Shown here: positions 15,744 to 25,051 of the stretch, piece by piece
Numbering within the stretch: position 1 is the stretch's first letter
Layout: each line of letters begins with the position of its first letter
Assembly (NCBI GenBank): GCA_031277805.1
Contig: JAITLR010000017.1
Location: forward strand, 353,401 to 417,400
Direction: 5' to 3'
DNA length: 64,000 nt
Source of the DNA: Comamonas sp.
Lineage (GTDB): Bacteria; Pseudomonadota; Gammaproteobacteria; Burkholderiales; Burkholderiaceae_C
Notes under the pieces: generated by a model
Database searches by the model: none
Told to the model about the DNA's origin: nothing
The model's input: only the letters and a program-made list of their open reading frames with translations
Made by a program: the position numbers and the translations under genes

Positions 15744-16964
15744 ATGTCGCTGGATATCGGCTTGATCTGGAATGTCGCCGTGGATTGGATGGCCAACGGG
15801 CTGTGGGATCTGTCCTGGTGGCAGCTGTTGCTGTACGCCTTGTTCACAACCCACATCACGATTGCGGCGGTGACCATCTTTTTGCACCGCAGCCAGGCCC
15901 ATCGTTCGCTGGATCTGGGACCCATCCCCTCGCATTTCTTCCGCTTCTGGCTCTGGCTGGGCACGGGCATGGTGACCAAGGAGTGGGTGGCCATCCACCG
16001 CAAGCACCATGCCAAGTGCGAGACCGAGGATGATCCGCACAGCCCCCAGACTCGTGGTCTGGGCAAGGTGATGCGCGAAGGCGCCGAGCTGTATCGCGTC
16101 GAAGCCAGGAACCAGGAAACGCTCAAGAAATACGGTCACGGTACGCCCGACGACTGGATGGAGCGCAATATCTACCGCCATTCGGTGCTGGGTCCCTCGT
16201 TGATGCTCATCCTCAATGTGGCACTGTTCGGTGTGATCGGCCTGACGATCTGGGCCGTGCAGATGGTCTGGATTCCGTTCTGGGCGGCGGGTGTGGTCAA
16301 CGGCGTGGGCCACTTCTGGGGCTATCGCAACTACGAAGCCTCGGATGCCTCTACCAATCTGGTGCCCTGGGGCATCATCATTGGCGGCGAAGAACTCCAT
16401 AACAACCACCATACGTACCCAACGTCGGCCAAGTTCTCCGTCAAACCCTATGAGTTCGACATTGGCTGGGCCTATATCAGCGTCATGCAGAAGCTGGGCT
16501 GGGCCAAGGTCAAGAAGACGCCGCCCCGTCTGCGTAGCGGTGCGGTCAAGCCCGTGGCCGACGAGTTGACACTGGAAGCCATCATTGCCAACCGTTATGA
16601 GGTCATGGCCCGCTATGCGCGCGGCGTGCGTGCTGCGGTGCAGCAGGAGCTTGAAGGGCTGAAGGCGCGCAAGGCCCAGCAGGCCGATGTGTCCTTGCTC
16701 AAGAGTGCCCAGCGCTGGCTGCATCGCGATGCCGAGAAGGTGCCTGCCAATGCCGCGGGGCAGCTGGCGCAGGCTCGTGCCGCGCACCCGGTCATCGACC
16801 AGATGCTGGTCATGCGCGAAGAGCTGCGTCAGCTATGGCTCAATACCACGCTGAGCCGCGAACAGCTGACCGGCCAGCTGCAGGCCTGGTGCCAGCGTGC
16901 CGAGGCAAGCGGCATTGCGGCACTCAAGGACTTCTCCATCAGACTGCGCGCCGTCCACGCTTGA
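15744..16964 (+). CDS. Acyl-CoA delta-9-type fatty acid desaturase
   Basis: A 406-residue integral membrane di-iron desaturase. Three histidine boxes are visible: HRSQAH at 48-53, HRKHH at 85-89 and HNNHH near 219-223. Hydrophobic pairs lie near 25-45, 60-78 and 150-195. The family introduces a double bond into saturated acyl chains for membrane fluidity. About 130 residues after the last box are charged and helical (ELEGLKARKAQQADVSLLKS region), a cytoplasmic extension seen in Burkholderiales members. ATG 15744 follows AAAGG; the frame is open upstream but without a better start. Confidence 0.9.
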   Translation: MSLDIGLIWNVAVDWMANGLWDLSWWQLLLYALFTTHITIAAVTIFLHRSQAHRSLDLGPIPSHFFRFWLWLGTGMVTKEWVAIHRKHHAKCETEDDPHSPQTRGLGKVMREGAELYRVEARNQETLKKYGHGTPDDWMERNIYRHSVLGPSLMLILNVALFGVIGLTIWAVQMVWIPFWAAGVVNGVGHFWGYRNYEASDASTNLVPWGIIIGGEELHNNHHTYPTSAKFSVKPYEFDIGWAYISVMQKLGWAKVKKTPPRLRSGAVKPVADELTLEAIIANRYEVMARYARGVRAAVQQELEGLKARKAQQADVSLLKSAQRWLHRDAEKVPANAAGQLAQARAAHPVIDQMLVMREELRQLWLNTTLSREQLTGQLQAWCQRAEASGIAALKDFSIRLRAVHA

Positions 16965-17316
16965 TATTTCCGGTGGTCTTGCGCAGTACCGCTGACCACT
17001 GAAGAACCATCCACCGCCTCAGGTTCGTAAGACCGAGGCGGTTTTCTTTTATGGCAGCCGGGTTCATCTGCAGCTGTATGCGGCTGCGCTCGTCCACGCA
17101 CAGCAACTGCACCCAGAGAGCCCCAGGGGCACGCCAGCTCTGGCCGTTATGCAGCTGCATCTGATAGCCGCTGCAGGCATCCAGCGAGGGAAGTGGTGTG
17201 GTGGATAGCTGAATCGCAGCACCCAGGCATAACAGCGTGCTGCCTTCGGGCAGGCGCAGAGTGAGCAAATTGCCGGGTGTCAGTGTGTGCTGCTCGATGG
17301 TGCTTTTGGTCTGCAT
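16939..17316 (-). CDS. DUF2917 family protein
   Basis: A 125-residue small protein with the DUF2917 pattern: an N-terminal HTLTPGNLLTLRLPEGSTLLCL stretch followed by a cupin-like run to ALWVQLLCVDE. No catalytic residues or signal peptide are seen; function unknown. Its last 26 bp overlap the 3' end of the desaturase gene on the other strand, so the two transcripts must be complementary there. It is divergent from the MocR regulator. ATG 17316 is chosen by family length. Confidence 0.65.
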   Translation of the reverse strand: MQTKSTIEQHTLTPGNLLTLRLPEGSTLLCLGAAIQLSTTPLPSLDACSGYQMQLHNGQSWRAPGALWVQLLCVDERSRIQLQMNPAAIKENRLGLTNLRRWMVLQWSAVLRKTTGNIKRGRRAV

Positions 17317-17427
17317 GAATAGCTTCTTTAGGAGTGATTCAGGGCTCCTAGCGTAGGTTTTGCCGATATTTCGCAACAGGCACAGCCGGTGCTGCGTGCA
17401 TGCGCATCAGTGCAGATGAGGATGTGC

Positions 17428-17472
17428 CTGTTCTGGTCTGTTTGCAGGAAATCTGTATCTGTTGCAGAACAG
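17428..17472. promoter_or_regulatory. Inverted and direct repeats before the MocR gene
   Basis: CTGTTCTG at 17428-17435 is mirrored exactly by CAGAACAG at 17465-17472, and within the interval TCTGTTTGCAG and TCTGTTGCAG form a direct repeat about 20 bp apart. MocR-type regulators often bind paired direct repeats near their own promoter, so autoregulation is a reasonable inference. The right half ends 11 bp before the start codon. Confidence 0.5.
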
Positions 17473-17483
17473 GGGGCGATGGC

Positions 17484-19031
17484 ATGATGACGGCCCAGAA
17501 GCACGCTCTCATCACCATGCTGACCTCCGCCGCTGCATTTGAATCCTTACCCATGGCAGGCCAGAACCTGCCCTTGTATCAGCGGCTGGCTGCTCACTAC
17601 AGCACGGCTATCGTCCTGGGTACGCTCAAGGCCGGAGAGCGCATGCCGTCGGTGCGCGAGCTTATGGCGAGGCATGACATCAGCTTGTCCACGGCCTTGC
17701 AGGTGCTGCGCTTTCTGGAAGAGCAGGGCAGTCTGGAAGCGCGTCCAAGAGTCGGCTATTTTGTGAGGGCCATGAGCACAGGACTGCCCTTGACCAGCGA
17801 GCCGGACCTGAGTCAGCCCGTGCAGCCCAATCCGCATGCGCATTTCGTGGGTATCAACGAGCACATCTCCCTGCTGCTGGAGCGTGGTCGTCAGGCCGAG
17901 GTCTATATGGATATCGGAGGCTGCACGCCGCCCCCCGAACTTTTTGACCATCTGTTTCTGAACAAGACTGTGACGCGTTTGCTGCGCGAGCATCCGACCT
18001 TGCTGTCCCAGGGACGCTCGCTGCTGGCCAACCAGGGCAATCATCCGCTGTTTCAGCAGGCCATGGCCAGAAGGGCGCTGGCCACCGGTATCCGTGTAGC
18101 ACCAGCCGATGTGCTGGCCACCACGGGCAATTCCGAAGGGGTGAGTCTGGCGCTGGCTGCCGTGGCATCGCCTGGGGATATGGTGGCTGTCGAGTCACCG
18201 ACCTACTACGGCTTGCTGCAGGTGGTGGAGTCGCTGCAGCTGCAAACGCTGGAGATTCCCTGCAGCCCGCGCACGGGCATGTCCATCGAGGCGCTGGAAC
18301 TGGCCTTCCAGACCCAGCCACGGCTGAAGGCCGTGGTGGTGGTGCCGGATCTGCAGATGCCGCTGGGCGCGCGCATGCCTGATGAGGCCAAGGCAAGGCT
18401 GGTTGCGCTGTGTGCGGCCTATGGTGCGGCGCTGATCGAGGATGATTCTTACGGGTTGTTTGTGGAAGGGGCGCAGATAAAGCCGCTCAAGGCCTGGGAC
18501 AGTGCCTCCGGGCATGTGATCTATTGCCAGGCCTTCAACAAAAGTCTGGCACCAGGCCTGCGCCAGGGCTGGATGAATGGTGGCCAGTGGCATGGCCGTA
18601 TCCAGATGCTGAAGTTTGCGCAAAGCCGCAACACGCAGACACTGGGGCAGCTGGTGGTGGCCGAAGTGCTGGGCTCACCCACTCATCAGCGCGGCATGGA
18701 AAAGCTCAGGCAGCAACTCAAGCGGCAGCGCGAAGCCATGGCCAGGCTGGTTGCGCGCTATTTCCCGGTGGGGACGCGTATGAGTTTGCCCAGTGGGGGC
18801 CTGTGCCTGTGGCTGGAGTTCCCGGCGCAGATGTCCACCTCGGATCTGTTCACGGCTGCCTTGGCACGCGGCATACGCATTGCGCCGGGCAGCATGTTCT
18901 CGAACTCCGGCAGGTACGAGCACTGCATGCGGTTGGCATGCACGCATCCGGTCAACGAGCTTATGGAGAGAGCCATGGAGGATCTGGGGGCCATGGCCTG
19001 TCAGCAACTGGGGCAGGGTGTGCGCGGCTAG
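17484..19031 (+). CDS. MocR/GntR-type regulator with aminotransferase domain
   Basis: A 515-residue chimeric regulator. A GntR winged HTH occupies about residues 25-95 (LGTLKAGERMPSVRELMARH, STALQVLRFLEEQGSLEARP). The rest is a fold-type I PLP aminotransferase-like domain with TGNSEGVSLAL, IEDDSYGLF and the PLP lysine in AFNKSLAPGLRQGW near residue 352. Such proteins sense PLP or an amine and control vitamin B6, GABA or taurine genes; the target here is unknown. ATG 17484 is preceded by AGGGGG, and a second ATG follows directly. It is divergent from the DUF2917 gene. Confidence 0.88.
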   Translation: MMTAQKHALITMLTSAAAFESLPMAGQNLPLYQRLAAHYSTAIVLGTLKAGERMPSVRELMARHDISLSTALQVLRFLEEQGSLEARPRVGYFVRAMSTGLPLTSEPDLSQPVQPNPHAHFVGINEHISLLLERGRQAEVYMDIGGCTPPPELFDHLFLNKTVTRLLREHPTLLSQGRSLLANQGNHPLFQQAMARRALATGIRVAPADVLATTGNSEGVSLALAAVASPGDMVAVESPTYYGLLQVVESLQLQTLEIPCSPRTGMSIEALELAFQTQPRLKAVVVVPDLQMPLGARMPDEAKARLVALCAAYGAALIEDDSYGLFVEGAQIKPLKAWDSASGHVIYCQAFNKSLAPGLRQGWMNGGQWHGRIQMLKFAQSRNTQTLGQLVVAEVLGSPTHQRGMEKLRQQLKRQREAMARLVARYFPVGTRMSLPSGGLCLWLEFPAQMSTSDLFTAALARGIRIAPGSMFSNSGRYEHCMRLACTHPVNELMERAMEDLGAMACQQLGQGVRG

Positions 19032-19037
19032 AGCTTT

Positions 19038-19790
19038 TTATTTCGCCAGCTGACCGGCCATGCACTGGCGCAGGAATTCGCGGGCCTTGCTGCCCTCCTT
19101 GTAGAAGGTGCTGATGACCTCCTTGCCTTCGACTGATACCTTGAAGCTGGCTTCCTCCTCAAGCTCCTTGACCAGCGCGTCAGACCCGCCAATCGCATAG
19201 ACCATGGCTCCCCATTTGCCATTGGACATGGTGTAGTTGATGGCGCCGACATCCTGGGGTTGCTCCTTGTTCTGGGTCAGCGTGGTTCTGACCTTGCGTG
19301 GGCTGGTGGGTTGGGGAATGCTCATGCCCAGAAAGGTCAGCAGGGCGCCGTTGTGCTTGGCCGTGGGGCCGGAAAGCTGAACGGCACCGGACATGCTGCC
19401 AAACATCGCCGCGCATTCAAGACCCGAGCGAGGGTTTTTTTCGTCATGCGAAAACACCCAGTAGCCCTTGCGCAGTTTCTGGTACTGCGGATCTTGTGCA
19501 ATTCTTTGCCCTTCCTTGATCAGCTCCTGCCCCTCGCGCAGCAGCTCCAGTTGACCGCGTGCCAGACCGCCCAGTGCATCGGCAGGCGAAGGTTCGGCGC
19601 GCTGGGTGGCAGCAGGCGCGGAGCTGAATTGTTCACAGACGGGTACGGAGGCCAGGCCCGGTGAACCACCCGTCATGCCGACCTGGCGCTGGCCGGGGCC
19701 TGGGCCCGTGGGGCAGATGAACGTCTGGCCGAAGACGACTGGCGACACGGCAAGTGAAAAAAGCAATGTGCTCAGCGTCTTGTGATTCAT
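19038..19790 (-). CDS. Secreted protein of unknown function
   Basis: A 250-residue protein with a clear Sec signal (MNHKTLSTLLFSLAVSPVVFGQ), no lipobox. The mature part begins with a Gly/Pro-rich segment, has an Ala/Glu-rich helical stretch (ALGGLARGQLELLREGQELI), then an alternating-strand domain with GLECAAMFGSMSGAVQLSGP and a C-terminal helix ending FLRQCMAGQLAK. Three Cys in the mature domain region could form disulfides. I recognise no family. AGGGACG precedes ATG 19790. It is convergent with the MocR gene, 6 bp from its stop. Confidence 0.6.
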   Translation of the reverse strand: MNHKTLSTLLFSLAVSPVVFGQTFICPTGPGPGQRQVGMTGGSPGLASVPVCEQFSSAPAATQRAEPSPADALGGLARGQLELLREGQELIKEGQRIAQDPQYQKLRKGYWVFSHDEKNPRSGLECAAMFGSMSGAVQLSGPTAKHNGALLTFLGMSIPQPTSPRKVRTTLTQNKEQPQDVGAINYTMSNGKWGAMVYAIGGSDALVKELEEEASFKVSVEGKEVISTFYKEGSKAREFLRQCMAGQLAK

Positions 19791-19865
19791 GTGTTTCGTC
19801 CCTGTGCGTTGCAAAGTGCCAAGTATAGGGATGGTCCTGGCCACAACCCTTGTACCGCTGCAGGC

Positions 19866-19898
19866 ATAAAAAAACCGCCTGCACTTGCGTGAGGCGGT
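19866..19898 (-). terminator. Terminator after rpmG
   Basis: Minus-strand ACCGCCT/AGGCGGT stem with an 11-nt loop followed by T residues, 21 bp past the rpmG stop. Confidence 0.85.
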
Positions 19899-19918
19899 TT
19901 TTGAGGAGACAGGCTGAA

Positions 19919-20089
19919 TTACTTCAGCTTGGCTTCCTTGTACTCGACGTGCTTGCGAGCCTTGGGGTCGAACTTGATGATCGACATCTTTTCAGGCATC
20001 GTCTTCTTATTCTTGGTCGTTGTGTAGAAGTGACCGGTACCAGCAGTGGAAGCCAGCTTGATCTTTTCGCGTCCGCCTTTAGCAGCCAT
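19919..20089 (-). CDS. rpmG: 50S ribosomal protein L33
   Basis: A 56-residue basic ribosomal protein, [20 protein letters not shown] then [15 protein letters not shown] and [10 protein letters not shown], the standard bL33 sequence. It lacks the zinc-binding Cys pairs, so it is the zinc-independent form. It lies 20 bp after rpmB in the usual rpmB-rpmG order and ends at a terminator. Confidence 0.97.
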   Translation of the reverse strand: MAAKGGREKIKLASTAGTGHFYTTTKNKKTMPEKMSIIKFDPKARKHVEYKEAKLK

Positions 20090-20109
20090 GGTGTTTCTCC
20101 TTCAGGAAA

Positions 20110-20343
20110 TTAAGCTTGGCCACGAGCGCGCATGTCTGCGAGCACGGAGTCGATACCGTTCTTGTCGATCAGGCGCAGAGCAGCGCTGGAAACGCGCAGG
20201 CGCACCCAACGGTTCTCGGTTTCCACCCAGAAACGACGGTATTGCAGGTTGGGGAGGAAACGACGCTTGGTCTTGTTGTTGGCGTGGGAAACATTGTTGC
20301 CCACCATGGGCTTCTTGCCCGTAACTTCACATACGCGTGCCAT
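20110..20343 (-). CDS. rpmB: 50S ribosomal protein L28
   Basis: A 77-residue bL28 protein: [20 protein letters not shown], then [16 protein letters not shown] and the closing [18 protein letters not shown]. It is the first gene of the two-gene ribosomal operon. A consensus TATAAT lies about 170 bp upstream, giving a long leader. Confidence 0.97.
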   Translation of the reverse strand: MARVCEVTGKKPMVGNNVSHANNKTKRRFLPNLQYRRFWVETENRWVRLRVSSAALRLIDKNGIDSVLADMRARGQA

Positions 20344-20510
20344 TGGGACACTCCGATAGTTGAATCGGCCGCCGACTCTGTAGCCCCGCTTGTGCAGCAG
20401 GGTGTGTCGACAACCTCACCTCGCCAGTTTGTAATGGGTGGCGGTAGCCCGATTGCGGAAGTCCCATGCAGCACGGTAAGGCGCGAACCTGGAATTCAGC
20501 AAAGTCTGCG

Positions 20511-20516
20511 ATTATA
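20511..20516 (-). promoter_or_regulatory. -10 element of the rpmB-rpmG promoter
   Basis: A consensus TATAAT reads toward rpmB. No good -35 is present at 16-18 bp; that stretch overlaps the T-run side of the trxB terminator. If used, the leader is about 160 nt. Confidence 0.5.
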
Positions 20517-20526
20517 GCGTTTCCGC

Positions 20527-20574
20527 AAAAAAGCCCTTGGGGCATGCCAAAACTGGCCAAACCCAAGGGCTTTT
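20527..20574 (-). terminator. Terminator after trxB
   Basis: Minus-strand AAAAGCCCTTGGG pairs with CCCAAGGGCTTTT, ending in six T residues, about 50 bp past the trxB stop. Confidence 0.85.
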
Positions 20575-20623
20575 GCCTTGATCGTGCGTCAACAGGTTCT
20601 GAGCACCGATCAGCAGGACTTGC

Positions 20624-21661
<1,038 letters not shown>

Positions 21662-21834
21662 TCAAGGCCTGCGTTTTCGGCAGTCTTAATCACTGGAATT
21701 GTTAAAAATGATAGTGACACTCTGTTTGCACAGTTCGATGGCATGCTCTGTTGCATGTGCTTGCATTACGCTGAGAGCCCGCTTGGCCTAATGCACCGCG
21801 TGGATAGGGGCCTAAGGTAAGCTTGCGCCTGCGT

Positions 21835-24192
21835 ATGACATATACATTGAACGCTTCCAACGCGTCTTCTTCCAGTAAATCCAAATCCCGGACGGCCGCT
21901 CCGCGCTATGGGGTGATTCGCTTCAGTCAGGAAGTCCTGCTGCTGATCGGCCTGTTGGTGCTTGTTTTCTGGCTTATGGCCATGTTCACCTACTCGCCGC
22001 AGGATGCGGCGTGGTCGACATCCGGTGCCGGGCAGAAGCCCTTTGTGCACAACTGGATGGGGCGCGTAGGGGCATGGCTGGCCGATGCCTGCTATTTCGG
22101 TTTTGGCCTGTCGGTCTGGTGGCTGGTGCTGGCGACGGTGCAGGCATGGAGCACATCGCTGCTGCGCTGGATGCGTGGCGGCGTGGACAAGAACGGCTCT
22201 CCTTTGCCTCTGTGGCGCCGCCGTTTCCTGTTCTGGGGTGGTCTGGTAGTTCTGATGGTTGCCAGCTGCGCGCTGGAGTGGACGCGTCTGTACCGCTTTG
22301 AAAACATGCTGCCCGGTCCCGCAGGTGGGGTGTTTGGCTACATGGTGGGCTTCAACAGCCTCAAATGGCTGGGTTTTGCTGGCTCGGGTCTGATTGCCAT
22401 CTGCCTGTTCGTGCTGGGGGCGGCCATGGTATTCGGCTTTTCCTGGGGCAAGCTGGCCGAAGGCCTGGGCGCGCGCCTGGATGGCCTGGTGCAGTTTGGC
22501 CGTGAACGCCGTGAAATCGCCAAGGATGTTTCTGTGGGCAGAAAGGCCGCGCGTGAGCGTGAGCGCGAGGAAGTTGTGTTCGACCGCACCGAAGGCGCCA
22601 TCACGGCCCCTGTGCATCAGCCCGTGCAGATCATCGAGCCGGTGCTGCAGGATACGGCCCAGCCCAGCGCGCGGGTGGTCAAGGAGCGCCAGAAGCCGCT
22701 GTTCACCGATCATCCGGACAGCAAGCTGCCCCAGGTGGATCTGCTCGACGCGGCGCAGCAGCGCCAGGAAAGCGTCTCGCCCGAAACGCTGGAGATGACC
22801 AGTCGCCTGATCGAAAAGCGCCTCAAGGACTTCGGCGTGGAAGTGCGCGTGGTCGCAGCCATGCCCGGCCCCGTGATCACGCGCTACGAGATCGAGCCCG
22901 CCACGGGCGTCAAGGGCTCGCAGATCGTGAATCTGGCCAAGGATCTGGCACGTTCGCTGTCGCTGGTGTCCATTCGCGTCATCGAGACGATTCCAGGCAA
23001 GAATTTCATGGCACTGGAACTACCCAATGCCAAGCGCCAGTCGATTCGCTTATCGGAAGTGCTGGGCTCTCAGGTCTATCACGATGCCAAGAGCATGCTG
23101 ACCATGGGTCTGGGCAAGGACATCGTGGGCAACCCGGTGGTGGCCGATCTGGCCAAGATGCCACACGTGCTGGTTGCCGGTACCACGGGCTCCGGCAAGT
23201 CGGTGGGTATCAATGCCATGATTCTGTCTCTGCTCTACAAGGCAGAGGCCCGCGACGTGCGCCTGTTGATGATCGACCCCAAGATGCTGGAAATGTCGGT
23301 CTACGAAGGCATTCCCCATCTGCTGTGCCCTGTCGTTACCGATATGAAGCAGGCCGCTAATGGTCTGAACTGGTGTGTGGCCGAGATGGAGCGCCGCTAC
23401 AAGCTGATGAGCAAGCTGGGCGTGCGCAATCTGGCAGGCTACAACACCAAGATCGACGAGGCCAAGGCGCGCGAGGAATCGATTCCCAACCCCTTCAGTC
23501 TGACGCCTGAGGAGCCCGAGCCGCTGCAGCGCTTGCCGCATATCGTCATCGTCATCGACGAGCTGGCCGACCTGATGATGGTGGTCGGCAAGAAGATCGA
23601 GGAACTGATTGCGCGCCTGGCCCAGAAGGCGCGTGCCGCGGGCATTCACCTGATTCTGGCGACCCAGCGTCCCAGCGTGGACGTGATCACCGGTCTGATC
23701 AAGGCCAATATCCCCACGCGTATTGCTTTCCAGGTATCGAGCAAGATCGACAGCCGCACGGTGCTGGACCAGATGGGCGCCGAATCGTTGCTGGGCATGG
23801 GCGACATGCTCTACATGGCCAGCGGCACGGGTTTGCCGGTTCGCGTCCATGGCGCTTTTGTTTCGGACGACGAAGTGCACCGTGTCGTGAGCTACCTCAA
23901 GGAACAGGGTGAGCCCGACTATATCGACGGCGTGCTGGACAACGGCAGTGCCGAAGGTGAAGGCGAGGAGGGCGGCGAAGGCGGTGGCGAGAAGGATGAG
24001 CTCTACGACCAGGCCGTGGAGATCGTGCTGAAAGACCGCAAGGCCAGCATTTCCTACGTTCAGCGCAAACTGCGCATCGGCTACAACCGTTCGGCCAATC
24101 TGCTGGAGCAGATGGAGCACGCCGGGCTGGTCAGCTCGCTCACATCCAGTGGGCAGCGTGATGTTTTAGTGCCGAATAGGGAGACCCCCTGA
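21835..24192 (+). CDS. ftsK: DNA translocase FtsK
   Basis: A 785-residue divisome protein. Four hydrophobic helices lie in residues 25-200, then a short linker, then the motor with Walker [10 protein letters not shown] near residue 448 and Walker [13 protein letters not shown] near 570; a Gly/Glu-rich linker precedes the C-terminal winged-helix gamma domain ([20 protein letters not shown]) that reads KOPS and contacts XerD. It pumps chromosome ends at the septum. ATG 21835 is preferred over TTG 21823. The last residues after VLVP (NRETP) and the TGA lie at or in a dispersed repeat, so the C-terminal tip may be repeat-derived. Confidence 0.95.
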   Translation: MTYTLNASNASSSSKSKSRTAAPRYGVIRFSQEVLLLIGLLVLVFWLMAMFTYSPQDAAWSTSGAGQKPFVHNWMGRVGAWLADACYFGFGLSVWWLVLATVQAWSTSLLRWMRGGVDKNGSPLPLWRRRFLFWGGLVVLMVASCALEWTRLYRFENMLPGPAGGVFGYMVGFNSLKWLGFAGSGLIAICLFVLGAAMVFGFSWGKLAEGLGARLDGLVQFGRERREIAKDVSVGRKAAREREREEVVFDRTEGAITAPVHQPVQIIEPVLQDTAQPSARVVKERQKPLFTDHPDSKLPQVDLLDAAQQRQESVSPETLEMTSRLIEKRLKDFGVEVRVVAAMPGPVITRYEIEPATGVKGSQIVNLAKDLARSLSLVSIRVIETIPGKNFMALELPNAKRQSIRLSEVLGSQVYHDAKSMLTMGLGKDIVGNPVVADLAKMPHVLVAGTTGSGKSVGINAMILSLLYKAEARDVRLLMIDPKMLEMSVYEGIPHLLCPVVTDMKQAANGLNWCVAEMERRYKLMSKLGVRNLAGYNTKIDEAKAREESIPNPFSLTPEEPEPLQRLPHIVIVIDELADLMMVVGKKIEELIARLAQKARAAGIHLILATQRPSVDVITGLIKANIPTRIAFQVSSKIDSRTVLDQMGAESLLGMGDMLYMASGTGLPVRVHGAFVSDDEVHRVVSYLKEQGEPDYIDGVLDNGSAEGEGEEGGEGGGEKDELYDQAVEIVLKDRKASISYVQRKLRIGYNRSANLLEQMEHAGLVSSLTSSGQRDVLVPNRETP

Positions 24193-24275
24193 GCCGCTTT
24201 GCGGCTTCCCCCGGAGGGGGACGGCACCTTCGCTGCGAGGCGGCTCTTGCTCGATGTCTCTGATGGAGCTGTGAC
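24184..24275. repeat. Dispersed GC-rich intergenic repeat, copy B
   Basis: Begins ACCCCCTGAGCCGCTTTGCGG, then CTTCCCCCGGAGGGGGACGGC, GCTGCGAGGCGGC and CTTGCTCGATGTCTCTGA. The TGA inside CCCCCTGAG is the ftsK stop. Related to copies at 10327 and 30096. Confidence 0.8.
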
Positions 24276-24301
24276 GCAACGGGAAGATTTTTGGAGAAAA
24301 G

Positions 24302-24937
24302 ATGAAACGTCTTTTGACTGCAATTTTGATAGCTGGCAGCGTAAGTGTTGCTTGGGCTGATGGGCTGAAAAGCCTGGAGTCCTTCATGAAGAACACCCAG
24401 GCGGGCAAGGCGGATTTCACCCAGTCCGTGACTTCGCCGCCCAAGGCAGGGCAGGAGTCGCGCACCAAGGTGTCGAGCGGCAACTTCGAGTTCCAGCGCC
24501 CTGGCAAATTCAAGTTCAACTACACCAAGCCCTTCGAGCAGCTCATCGTGGCCGATGGCAAGACGCTGTGGTTGTATGACGTGGACCTGAATCAGGTGAC
24601 GGAGCGTGCCCAGGCCCAGGCTCTGGGCAGTACGCCTGCGGCCATTCTGACATCGGCGACTGACCTCAAGATGCTGCAAAGCGACTTTGCCCTGAGCAAC
24701 CAGCCCGATAGCGAAGGTCTGGAATGGGTGCTGGCCAATCCCAAGCAAAAGGGCGGTCAGCTCAAGACGGTGCGCATTGGCTTCACGCCCGAGGGGCAGC
24801 TGGCAGCGCTGGATATCGAGGACAGCTTTGGTCAGCGTTCGCTGATGCAGTTCAAGAATCTGCAGGCCCAGGCTTCGTTGCCTGCGTCGACTTTCCGCTT
24901 CACGGCGCCCAAGGGGGCGGATGTGCTCAAGCAGTGA
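24302..24937 (+). CDS. lolA: Outer-membrane lipoprotein carrier protein
   Basis: A 211-residue periplasmic chaperone that takes lipoproteins from LolCDE to LolB. Signal peptide MKRLLTAILIAGSVSVAWA; the mature part has the LolA pattern: FMKNTQAGKADFTQSV, SSGNFEFQRPGKFKFNYTKP and DGKTLWLYDVDLNQVTERA. The start at 24302 follows GGAGAAAAG. It lies 109 bp after ftsK, the usual ftsK-lolA order, with a dispersed repeat in between. Confidence 0.95.
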   Translation: MKRLLTAILIAGSVSVAWADGLKSLESFMKNTQAGKADFTQSVTSPPKAGQESRTKVSSGNFEFQRPGKFKFNYTKPFEQLIVADGKTLWLYDVDLNQVTERAQAQALGSTPAAILTSATDLKMLQSDFALSNQPDSEGLEWVLANPKQKGGQLKTVRIGFTPEGQLAALDIEDSFGQRSLMQFKNLQAQASLPASTFRFTAPKGADVLKQ

Positions 24938-24951
24938 TCTGGTGCAGATGC

Positions 24952-24989
24952 AAAAAAGGCCTGTGGATGAAAGTCCGCAGGCCTTTTTT
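24952..24989 (+). terminator. Terminator after lolA
   Basis: AAAGGCCTG pairs with CAGGCCTTT around a short loop and runs into six or more T residues, 15 bp past the stop. Confidence 0.88.
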
Positions 24990-25051
24990 ATGTCGAATAT
25001 GCCGGTAGCGCTTGTCTGTGAAGCGCGGTCAGCTCATGTTTTGATAGTTTC

